NCBI RefSeq assembly: GCF_009495745.1
Contig: NZ_WIDQ01000003.1
Span: 124,001-188,000, forward strand
From: Niveispirillum sp. SYP-B3756
GTDB lineage: Bacteria; Pseudomonadota; Alphaproteobacteria; Azospirillales; Azospirillaceae
Direction: 5' to 3'
DNA: 64,000 nucleotides
Made by a program: the position numbers and the translations under genes
Shown here: positions 45,213-53,100 of the stretch, piece after piece
Layout of the letters: every line of letters begins with the position of its first letter
How positions within the stretch are numbered: the stretch's first letter is position 1
Notes under the pieces: model-generated
What the model was told of the DNA's origin: nothing
What the model saw: the letters and a program-made list of their open reading frames with translations, nothing else
The model's database searches: none

Positions 45213-45647
45213 TTAAACACGGCCGGCGACGTAGTCGCGCAGGCTTTCCACCTCATGCGTATATTCGGCCAGACGGGATTTCACCACGTCGCCGATGGAA
45301 ATCACCCCGGTCAGCCGGCCCTCATCCACCACGGGCATGTGACGGAAACGACCTTCCGTCATCCGTGTCATCACCGATGCGACCGTGTCACGCGGGTCGC
45401 AACTGATGACCTTGGTGGTCATCACCGCTGAGGCTGGCTTTTCCAGGGCAGCGGGCCCGTGAACGGCCAGAGCGCGGACCACATCGCGTTCAGAAAGAAT
45501 GCCGGCGATTCCCCCTGCCTCATCCACAATCATGACAGCGCCAATGCGGTTGACATGCAGGATATGGACGATGGCACCAATCGTGTCGGATGGTTTGCTG
45601 GTAATGATGGTAGAGCCTTTGGTTTTCAGGATCACGGAAACATGCAT
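45213..45647 (-). CDS. tandem CBS domain protein
   Basis: A 144-residue protein made of two CBS domains: residues 1-65 (TIITSKPSDTIGAIVHILHVNRIGAVMIVDEAGGIAGILSERDVVRAL) and 75-140 (VISCDPRDTVASVMTRMTEGRFRHMPVVDEGRLTGVISIGDVVKSRL). Such proteins bind adenosine nucleotides as energy sensors. The ATG at 45647 follows GGAG. The longer reading to 45731 is not supported. Confidence 0.88.
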   Translation of the reverse strand: MHVSVILKTKGSTIITSKPSDTIGAIVHILHVNRIGAVMIVDEAGGIAGILSERDVVRALAVHGPAALEKPASAVMTTKVISCDPRDTVASVMTRMTEGRFRHMPVVDEGRLTGVISIGDVVKSRLAEYTHEVESLRDYVAGRV

Positions 45648-45802
45648 CGCTGATCTCCTCCCCGGCTGGGCTGGTGGCCCGCGCATCGACGCATCGGGCC
45701 GATATAGGGAACGCGATGTTGCGGCGCACACGCAAGCCTAATCGTTGGCATTGCCATCAATGCGTTCACTACCCCTTTTGCCGCCGATAGGCGGAAAGGG
45801 GG

Positions 45803-45824
45803 GCCGGGCGTGGTGACGCCCGGC
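45803..45824 (-). terminator. hairpin after the YciI gene
   Basis: A 9-bp stem (GCCGGGCGT 45803-45811 with ACGCCCGGC 45816-45824) with a 4-nt loop, 24 nt past the stop of the minus-strand YciI gene. On the minus strand C- and T-rich sequence follows. Confidence 0.6.
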
Positions 45825-45847
45825 TGCAGCGCGATAATTCGGCAGGC

Positions 45848-46201
45848 TCAGGCACCGCAATCATCCGTTTCACGCAACTCAATCTCGCCATAGCGTAGAT
45901 GCGGGCAGTCGGCGATCAGGGCTTCGGCCTCTTCATAACTGGCGGCTTCAATCATGAAGAATCCGCCGATGACATCCTTGGCTTCCGCAAAGGGCCCGTC
46001 GGTCACCAGCAGCTTGCCGTCCCTGGCCGTCAGCCGGCGTCCACCCTCATCCTTCAGCTTCTGCCCGCCGCGCAGCCGGCCGGAAGCCTCCATCTTCTGC
46101 CCCCAGGCCATGTATTGCCCAATGGTTGCCTGCATCTCGTCAGGTGACATGGCGGCAAAGGTGGCGGGGTCTTCATGCAGCATCATGATGAAGGTGGGCA
46201 T
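45848..46201 (-). CDS. YciI family (DGPF domain) protein
   Basis: A 117-residue protein of the YCII/DGPF family. The start MPTFIMMLHEDP and the motif LLVTDGPFAEAKDVIGGFFMIEAASYEEA are diagnostic, and the family signature DGPFAEAKD is intact. It is a dimeric alpha/beta ferredoxin-like fold of unclear activity, often linked to ECF sigma factors; none is visible here. The start is an ATG at 46201. Confidence 0.9.
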   Translation of the reverse strand: MPTFIMMLHEDPATFAAMSPDEMQATIGQYMAWGQKMEASGRLRGGQKLKDEGGRRLTARDGKLLVTDGPFAEAKDVIGGFFMIEAASYEEAEALIADCPHLRYGEIELRETDDCGA

Positions 46202-46373
46202 GGGTGCGGCTCCTCTGGTCAGGGGAGGGGGCTGGAATGTCCCCTCTCTCCCACTGACGAAGAAGCGTCGGCCAAAACGACAAAGCTGTCGAAAATTTTC
46301 TTCACCCTCGCAACGGGGGCCCTTGATCGGCTAAACCCGACTATCTGTCGATGTTTTCCTGAGTGAGGCGGTG

Positions 46374-46553
46374 ATGAAGCTGGAAGACCGTTTGGCCGTG
46401 AAGCTGCTGGCCCAGGCATCCGCCCAATTGGGTAAGGCGGTGAATGAAACCCTGTGTACGGAGCCCGACCGGCGGGTCATCCGCGCCTTGATTGCCGATG
46501 CCAAGGAACTGATCGCCGATTTCGAGGATCAGTATTTTCAAGGGCGGGACTGA
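46374..46553 (+). CDS. small hypothetical protein (59 aa)
   Basis: A short frame MKLEDRLAVKLLAQASAQLG to the end FEDQYFQGRD, predicted to be two amphipathic helices. GAGG stands 6 nt before the ATG at 46374 (GTG at 46371 precedes it). A terminator-like hairpin with a T-run (46600-46638) lies 46 nt downstream, which supports it being a transcribed unit. I do not recognise the family. Confidence 0.55.
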   Translation: MKLEDRLAVKLLAQASAQLGKAVNETLCTEPDRRVIRALIADAKELIADFEDQYFQGRD

Positions 46554-46599
46554 TCGTTCCCCCCCCTGATCCAGGCTGATCTGCCCAAAGAGTCGTACC

Positions 46600-46750
46600 A
46601 ATCTCCCTTGATCATAACCGATCCAGGGAGATTTTTTGTTCCCTCAGTCGCCGGGCGGGCGCATCCGCTCCCTTGGCTTGCGCGCCACGAGGTGCTGAGC
46701 CGGCGGTCGCCGGCCTCCAAGCCGCCTAAAGGTCAACCTTTAGGCGGCTT
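46600..46750 (+). repeat. structured intergenic repeat, copy B
   Basis: A long-type copy. It has a leading 34-nt hairpin (46600-46633, stem AATCTCCCT with AGGGAGATT) followed by TTTTTT, CCCTCA at 46641, a core nearly identical to copy A (GCGCATCCGC, CCCTTGGCTTGCGCGCCACG), GCCGGC-GGTC-GCCGGC, and a terminal perfect 15-bp hairpin (46719-46733 with 46736-46750). It fills the gap between two convergent small genes; the terminal hairpin starts 4 nt after the stop of the minus-strand gene. Confidence 0.82.
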
Positions 46751-46754
46751 GGTA

Positions 46755-47018
46755 TCAGGCCATTTCCTGCGCCGGGGCTGCCCGTCCCCAGGAGCGGAAT
46801 ATTTCCCCCCGGCTGTCCTGGCGACGTTTGCCGGGCCGCTGGCTGGCCGTCTGTTCAAGGGTGCGGGCCGCGCGTTCAACGGCGGCCACACTGGGATAAC
46901 GGCGCGATTCCATGCTGCTGAAATGGGTGTCGGCGGCGAAGAAGCGATAAGCCCCCTCATCATAAACGGCGATGCCGGCGCTGCGCTGGCGGGTTTCGAT
47001 GCTATAGGCGATGGACAT
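46755..47018 (-). CDS. small hypothetical protein (87 aa)
   Basis: An 87-residue protein starting MSIAYSIETRQRSAGIAVYD, continuing GAYRFFAADTHFSSMESRRYPSVAAVERAARTL, with a charged, probably disordered C-terminus (RPGKRRQDSRGEIFRSWG). GACAAGGGGAAAGCC lies before the ATG at 47018, so a ribosome site is present. I do not recognise a known function. Its stop is followed directly by the terminal hairpin of repeat copy B. Confidence 0.55.
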   Translation of the reverse strand: MSIAYSIETRQRSAGIAVYDEGAYRFFAADTHFSSMESRRYPSVAAVERAARTLEQTASQRPGKRRQDSRGEIFRSWGRAAPAQEMA

Positions 47019-47557
47019 GGCTTTCCCCTTGTCCGGATGAACAACATCATCCAGATGTAAAATAGGAAAAATGAACGGTTGGCTGCTGATGGTGTCTATC
47101 GACGCGTCAACAGCATCCCGTGTGTTTTTCAGGGAAGAAAGCCGGTTTTCGGCTGGATATGCTGGTCTTCATGGACCCAAGCCCTTCCTTTAACAAGGTT
47201 TGCGGACAAACCACGAAGGGACTTCGTGGCGCTTTAGCGTTTGTTGACGCGGCGCAAGCTGCTGTTCGTCAAATTCCCGCGTATCCATCCGCCCTTCGAA
47301 TGAACCCCTGACGGGCCCGCAGCGGGTGGCTGGATAAAATGGGGCATTGCTGCCTTTGCATACATAATTTGGTGTTGCCGGGGTCACTGTCAACCCTGTT
47401 TTTTATTTTCTGTAAATTGGCGCCGGTGTTGGGTCTTCTAATCACGCATGGTTGGTGTGAATTTACGAAAACAACAAATCAGATTGACGAAATCCGACGG
47501 ATGGCCAACCTTCTGTGCAGGGCAACCGCTCCGCCATTCATATAAGGGATCAACCCC
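47019..47557. other. 539-nt intergenic region before the ABC transporter operon
   Basis: No convincing gene is visible. It holds a hairpin (CCACGAAG 47211-47218 with CTTCGTGG 47222-47229, loop of three) and an AT-rich stretch near 47390-47420 (CTGTTTTTTATTTTCTGTAA), which is the likeliest promoter zone for the downstream operon. Open frames at 47120-47311 and 47190-47393 lack ribosome sites and family-like composition. Confidence 0.45.
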
Positions 47558-48577
47558 ATGTCCTTTGTCCGCCGCCTGTCCGCCACCGCGACCGCTGCCT
47601 TCCTCTCGCTCGCTTCCGTCGGGGCCGCACAGGCGGCCGATCCGGTGGTGGTGCGTGCGGGCTATATCCCGGTGCTGGGTGCCGCCCAGGCCTTCGTCAT
47701 CGACAGCCAAGGCTGGGACAAGCAGAACGGCTTTGACCTGCAGCTGAAGCAGTTTGACAGCGGGCCGAACATGATCCAGGCGCTGGCCTCGGGCACGCTG
47801 GATGTGTATGTCGCCGGGATCGCCCCGGTGATTGTGGCGCGCGGCAAGGGCATTGGCGTCAAGGTGGTGGCCGCCACGGCGGTGGAAGAACTGGTGGTGG
47901 CCGCCGGTCCCGACCTGGCCAAAACGCCGGGCAACCCGGCAGATGCCATCGCCGCCCTGTCCAAGAAGCTGGGCCGTCCGCTGAAGCTGGCGACCCAGCC
48001 GGCCGGTTCGGTGCCCAACACCATGCTGCAATATTGGCTGTGGGAAGTGGCCAAGGTGGACAAGGCCCATGTGGAACTGGTGCCGCAGGGCATTGATGCC
48101 ACCCAGCAGGCCTTGCTGGCCGGTGCTGTCGATGGCGCCATCATCCGCGAACCGGCCCTGACCATCATCACCGGGCGCAATCCCGATGTGAAGGTGCTGG
48201 CCTATGGCGGCGATATTCTGAAGAACCAGCCGGGCAATGTGGTTGCGCTGACGGATGAGTTTGCCGCCAAGCACCCGGAGATTGCCCAGAAGCTGGTGGA
48301 ACTGACCGCCAAGGCCACCGAGGTGCTGAAATCTGACCGCAAGATCGCCATCGAGGCGGTGGAAGGCGCCATCGGCAAGGGCCTGATCGACCGCGCCGTT
48401 CTGGACAAGGCCCTGTCATCCAAGGCGGTGCAGTTCTCCACCGACCCGAACGCCATCGTCGCGCAGACCGCCACGGTGCAGGATTATCAGGTGAAGCTGG
48501 GCACGGTGAAGGAAGCCCAACCGGTGGCAGATATCTTCAATCTCAGCTACTACCAGAAGGTGGTTGCGGGTAAGTAA
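47558..48577 (+). CDS. ABC transporter substrate-binding protein, sulfonate/nitrate/taurine type
   Basis: A 339-residue periplasmic protein with a signal peptide (MSFVRRLSATATAAFLSLASVGAAQA). The mature start ADPVVVRAGYIPVLGAAQAFV and the strand LDVYVAGIAPVIVARGKGIGVKVVAA are characteristic of the SsuA/TauA/NrtA-type family. The C-terminal NLSYYQKVVAGK also fits. GGGATC lies upstream of the ATG at 47558. The ligand (sulfonate, taurine, nitrate or bicarbonate) cannot be told from sequence. A hairpin follows in the gap before the permease gene. Confidence 0.85.
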   Translation: MSFVRRLSATATAAFLSLASVGAAQAADPVVVRAGYIPVLGAAQAFVIDSQGWDKQNGFDLQLKQFDSGPNMIQALASGTLDVYVAGIAPVIVARGKGIGVKVVAATAVEELVVAAGPDLAKTPGNPADAIAALSKKLGRPLKLATQPAGSVPNTMLQYWLWEVAKVDKAHVELVPQGIDATQQALLAGAVDGAIIREPALTIITGRNPDVKVLAYGGDILKNQPGNVVALTDEFAAKHPEIAQKLVELTAKATEVLKSDRKIAIEAVEGAIGKGLIDRAVLDKALSSKAVQFSTDPNAIVAQTATVQDYQVKLGTVKEAQPVADIFNLSYYQKVVAGK

Positions 48578-48619
48578 CTGTCTTTGGGGGCCTGGTTTCC
48601 ATTCCGATTATTTTCATGG

Positions 48620-48652
48620 GGCCGGGTAGCCGTGGATAACGGGTGCCCGGCC
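48620..48652 (+). other. intercistronic hairpin
   Basis: GGCCGGGTA at 48620-48628 pairs with TGCCCGGCC at 48644-48652 (one G-T pair) between the binding-protein gene and the permease gene. Such hairpins often protect the upstream message and let the binding protein be made in excess. Confidence 0.5.
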
Positions 48653-48668
48653 ATTATGGTTCGATGAG

Positions 48669-49430
48669 ATGAAACAAGCGAACAAGGCAGAACGCCTGCT
48701 GCTGGCGATCACCGGTGTGGTGCTGTTCCTCGGCCTTTGGGAGGCACTGCCACGCTATGGCTTCGTGAAACCCATGCTGTTGCCGCCGCCCAGCGAGATT
48801 CCGGCCACTTTCTGGCGGGAGGTACAGTCGGGTGCGTGGCTTTCCGCCGTGCAGGAAAGCCTGAAACATTATGTCACCGGGCTGGTGCTGGGCTCCTTTC
48901 TGGGGGTGGCGCTGGGCGTGCTGACCGGCATGTCGCGCGTGCTGGAGGATATGACCAACTGGGTGGTCCGGCTGCTGCGCCCGATCCCCGGTCTGGCCTG
49001 GGTGCCGTTTGCCATCATCTGGTTCGGGGTCAGCCCGGCGGCGGCCAATTTCATCATCATCATCGGTGTGTTCTGGATCAATTACTTCGCTGCCCTGGGG
49101 GCGGTGCAGGCGGTTGACCGCGATCTGATCGAACTGGCCAACGCCTTTGGCCACCGCTCCCCCATCGCCCGCCTGTTCAAGGTGGTGCTGCCGGCCTCCA
49201 TCCAGCCCATCATGTCGGGCTTGCGCACCGGGCTGGGACAGGCCTGGATGGCCGTGGTGGCGGCGGAACTGTTCGGCGTGGCGGGGCTGGGCCAGCGGAT
49301 GATGCAGGCCTCCTCCCTGCTGGCGACCGATGTGGTGGTGGTCTACATGATCACCATGGCCGTGCTCTATGGCATCGTCGATACCAGTTTCGTTCTTGTG
49401 CGTGACCGTTTGCTGGCGTGGAAAGCATGA
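48669..49430 (+). CDS. ABC transporter permease, sulfonate/nitrate type
   Basis: A 253-residue permease with six hydrophobic segments. The conserved cytoplasmic loop reads LIELANAFGHRSPIARLFKVVLPASIQPIMSGLRTGLGQAWM, the EAA motif of the SsuC/TauC/NrtB group. Its stop TGA overlaps the ATG of the ATPase gene, so the two products are coupled. Confidence 0.87.
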   Translation: MKQANKAERLLLAITGVVLFLGLWEALPRYGFVKPMLLPPPSEIPATFWREVQSGAWLSAVQESLKHYVTGLVLGSFLGVALGVLTGMSRVLEDMTNWVVRLLRPIPGLAWVPFAIIWFGVSPAAANFIIIIGVFWINYFAALGAVQAVDRDLIELANAFGHRSPIARLFKVVLPASIQPIMSGLRTGLGQAWMAVVAAELFGVAGLGQRMMQASSLLATDVVVVYMITMAVLYGIVDTSFVLVRDRLLAWKA

Positions 49431-50185
49431 TCACCATTTCCGATCTGACCCTGTCCTTCGACAGTGATCGCGGCCGCACCATCGTGCTGAAGGATTTCCA
49501 TCTGGATATTGCCGATGGGGAGTTCATTGCTATTGTCGGTGCTTCGGGCGTGGGTAAATCCACACTGCTGCGGGTGGTGGCAGGGCTGGTGCGGCCGACA
49601 TCCGGCACGGTGAAGCGGGATAATCCCGAAAGGCCGGGTCGCCGGCCCTATGCCATGGTGTTTCAGGATGCCCGCCTGCTGCCCTGGCGGCGGGTGGTGA
49701 AGAATGTCGAATTCGGCCTGGAAGGGCTGGGCCTGACGGCTGAGGAGAAACGCCGCCGCGCCATGGAGGCTTTGGCCCTGGTCGGGCTGGCCGACAAGGC
49801 GGACCGCTGGCCGCACCAGCTTTCCGGTGGCCAGCGCCAGCGGGTGGCCATTGCCCGCGCCCTGGCCGTTGATCCCGATCTGCTGATGATGGATGAACCG
49901 TTCGGCGCGCTGGACGCCATCACCCGGCAGTCGCTGCAGGATGAACTGATCGATCTCTGGCAGCGGACAGGGAAGACCATCCTGTTCGTCACCCATGATA
50001 TTGAAGAGGCGGTTTATCTGGCCGACCGGGTGGTGCTGCTGGCGGGCAGCCCGGCCGGGGTACGTTCCGCTGACCGGATCAATTCGGTCCGCCCGCGCCA
50101 GCGCGATGATGAAGCCGCCCGCCACACGGTCGCTGAAATTCGCACCCGACTTTATGATTATGTGGAGCAGGGCGAGGGTATCTGA
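49427..50185 (+). CDS. ABC transporter ATPase, sulfonate/nitrate type
   Basis: A 252-residue ATPase: Walker A VGASGVGKST, Q-loop MVFQDARLLPWR, signature LSGGQRQRVAIARAL, Walker B LLMMDEPFGALDA and H-loop VTHDIEEA. Sequence style matches SsuB/TauB/NrtD. The ATG at 49427 overlaps the permease stop; a GTG at 49418 would add three residues. The gene ends 6 nt before the convergent FliK-like gene. Confidence 0.88.
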   Translation: MITISDLTLSFDSDRGRTIVLKDFHLDIADGEFIAIVGASGVGKSTLLRVVAGLVRPTSGTVKRDNPERPGRRPYAMVFQDARLLPWRRVVKNVEFGLEGLGLTAEEKRRRAMEALALVGLADKADRWPHQLSGGQRQRVAIARALAVDPDLLMMDEPFGALDAITRQSLQDELIDLWQRTGKTILFVTHDIEEAVYLADRVVLLAGSPAGVRSADRINSVRPRQRDDEAARHTVAEIRTRLYDYVEQGEGI

Positions 50186-50191
50186 GGGGGG

Positions 50192-53100
50192 CTATACCCG
50201 GCGGGATGGGCCCTGACGGCCTGTCTGCACCTTTGCCCAGCGATGGGCACCCGTCTGGAATCCGATGGTGCCGGCAAAGCCCACGGTTTCCAGGTTGTCG
50301 CGGAACAGCTCGCCAATGCCCTGGCGCAGGCCGGCCGGTAGCAGATCCAGGGTGCGGATCATCAGGTCCAGACGACCGGGCCGGACCAGCCCGTCAAGCT
50401 GCATCGGCCCCAGGCGGGAGAAGCTGAGATCCAGCAGGAAGCGCTGTGCCTTGCCCTTCTCCTCCCCACCATCCCCGGTCTTTTCCTCACCATCCAGGGC
50501 ATTGCGCACGGCAAGCTGCATCCGGCCAACCTGTTCGGGCGGACCGAAGGGGATAGCCATGTTGCGCCAGCCCTCCGGCGTTGGTTCCGCCGCCTGACGA
50601 GCCACGGCCTGGAAATCCTCCCGCAACTGGGCCAGCAGCCGGCCGCCACCCCGCCGTTCCAGACTATCCACCGCATCGCCGCCCAGCCAGCCGGCCGCAT
50701 CGCCACCGCGCAACGCCGCCAGAAAGAAGGTCAGGTTTGTGGTCAGCCGTTTGTTCGGCTGCGGCAGGATGGTTTGCGCCAGATGGCGGGCCAGCACCGG
50801 ATCGGTTGCCGCCAGCATGGCCATCACCTCCTTCATCGCCGGCCAGTCCTGGCCCTGGCGCGGGTCCAGTGGCGGCAGCATGGTCGGCCCCGCTTCTACG
50901 GGCGACGGGACATCCAGTACCACCGTCAGCGCAGTGCCCGGCGGCAGGTCCGTCTGCCCCTTCAGCACCAGCATTCCCTGTGGGGTGGATAATACCGGCT
51001 GCCCCTGGCTGGTGCTGCCCATCAGGGTGGCAGGCAGGGCGTTTGGTGGCAGTTTCTCCAGAATCGGCTCAGCCACCGCCAGAATCCGCACGGACAGGTT
51101 CTGTCCGTGCCGTAGGGGAACGGGTGGCGGGGATGGGGAGGGTACCGGACTGATGGGCGGAGCAGTCGGCGGACCCGGCGGCGACGCCCCGCGCAGACGG
51201 GCTTCCAATACCGGTTCGGCGTTCCCGTCCGGGAGAGCACGAGCGGGTTGATGTGGGGTGGCTGGCGGCGGTCCTGCTGGTGGATTTGGCAGCGTCGGGC
51301 GCGGTGTCGGGCCGATGGGCGGCGCGGTCGGTGGTGCTGGCGGCTGCGCTCCGCGCAGGCGGGCTTCCAATACCGGTTCGGCGCTCCCGTCTGGGAGAGC
51401 ACGAGCGGGTTGCTGTGGTGCGGTCGGCACCGGTCCTGCTGGAGGATTTGGCAGCGTCGGGCGCGGTGTCGGGCCGATGGGTGGTGCGGTTGGGGGGGCG
51501 GGCGGCTGCGCCCCGCGCAGGCGGGCTTCCATCACCGGTGCGGCATTGCCCTCCGGGAGAGCACGAGCGGGTTGCTGCGGGGTGGCTGGCACCGGTCCTG
51601 CTGGAGGATTTGGCAGCGTCGGGCGCAGTGTCGGGCCGATGGGTGGCGCGGTCGGTGGTGCGGGCGGCTGCGCCCCGCGCAGGCGGGCTTCCATCACCGG
51701 TTCGGCGTTCCCGTCTGGGAGAGCCTGAGCGGGTTGCTGTGGTGCGGTCGGCACCGGTCCTGCTGGAGGATTTGGCAGCGTCGGGCGCGGTGTCGGGCCG
51801 ATGGGTGGCGCGGTCGGTGGTGCGGTCGGCTGCGCACCCCGCAAGCGGGCTTCCATCACCGGTTCGGCGTTCCCGTCTGGGAGAGCACGAGCGGGTTGCT
51901 GTGGGGTGGCTGGCAGCGGCCCCGGCGGTGGATTTGGCAGCGTCGGGCGCGGTGTTGGGCCGATGGGTGGCGCGGTCGGTGGTGCTGGCGGCTGCGCCCC
52001 GCGCAGGCGGGCTTCCAATACCGGTTCGGCATTGCCCTCCGGGAGAGCCTGAGCGGGTTGCTGTGGTACGGTCGGCACCGGCCCTGCTGGAGGATTTGGC
52101 AGCGTCGGGCGCGGTGTCGGGCCGATGGGTGGTGCGGTTGGGGGGGCGGGCGGCTGCGCACCCCGCAAGCGGGCTTCCATCACCGGTGCGGCGTTCCCGT
52201 CTGGGAGAGCCTGAGCGGGTTGCTGTGGGGTGGCTGGCAGCGGCCCCGGCGGTGGATTTGGCAGCGTCGGGCGCGGTGTTGGGCCGATGGGTGGCGCGGT
52301 CGGTGGTGCTGGCGGCTGCGCCCCGCGCAGGCGGGCTTCCAATACCGGTTCGGCGTTCCCGTCTGGGAGAGCACGAGCGGGTTGCTGTGGTGCGGTCGGC
52401 ACCGGCGGTGGATTTGGCAGCGTCGGGCGCGGTATCGGGGCGATTGGTGGTGCGGTTGGGGGGGCGGGCGGCTGCGCCCCGCGCAGGCGGGCTTCCATCG
52501 CCGGTTCGGCATTGCCCTCCGGGAGAGCCTGAGCGGGTTGCTGTGGTACGGTCGGCACCGGCCCTGCCGGTGAAACTGGCAGCGTCGGGCGCGGTATCGG
52601 GCTGATGGGCGGCGTGGTTGGTGGTGCGGGCGGCTGCGTGGCACGCAGGCGGGCTTCAATCACCGGTGCGGCGCTACCGTCCGGCAAAACCGAATGAGTT
52701 TGTTGTGGCGGACCGGGAGCTGGCCCTGCTGGTGGGTTTGGCAGTGTCGGGCGCGGTGCCGCACCGATGGATGGCGCCGGCGGGGCAGCGGCTGGTCGTC
52801 CGCTACCTGTCTCTAGCGGCGCATCGGCAACGGTTTCTCCCGCTGGCGGTGCGGGAGAGACGGGCTGAGAGGGTTGGGATGTTGCGGGCGGGGGAATAAC
52901 CTCCGCAGTCGCACGCGGCGATGGGCTGATCTGTCCGAAAAGGCTGGGCGCGGCCGGGCGCTGTGGCTCCCCGCGCAGCAAGGGCGGCGGTGCGGCGGTG
53001 TTGGCGGGCGCTGTCGTTGCCTGAGCATTCTCACCGACATATGTCCGGATGGCTGCCACGGGATTGGCCGGGCGCGGAACCGGTTGGGACGGCGGTGCCG

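Noticed and set aside
45087-45431. Frame overlapping the CBS gene on the opposite strand
   Set aside because: Antisense to a clear CBS domain gene; no independent support.
47120-47393. Small frames in the gap before the sulfonate-type ABC operon
   Set aside because: No ribosome sites, odd composition, and overlapping frames on both strands.
51248-52605. Open plus-strand frames of 441 and 450 codons across the repeat array
   Set aside because: They arise because the 162-bp repeats have no stop in these frames; they lack any domain and the minus-strand frame is continuous with ordered end domains.
51140-52760. Regularly spaced repeats resembling a CRISPR array
   Set aside because: The whole 162-bp unit repeats, not short repeats with unique spacers, and it is in frame within a gene.
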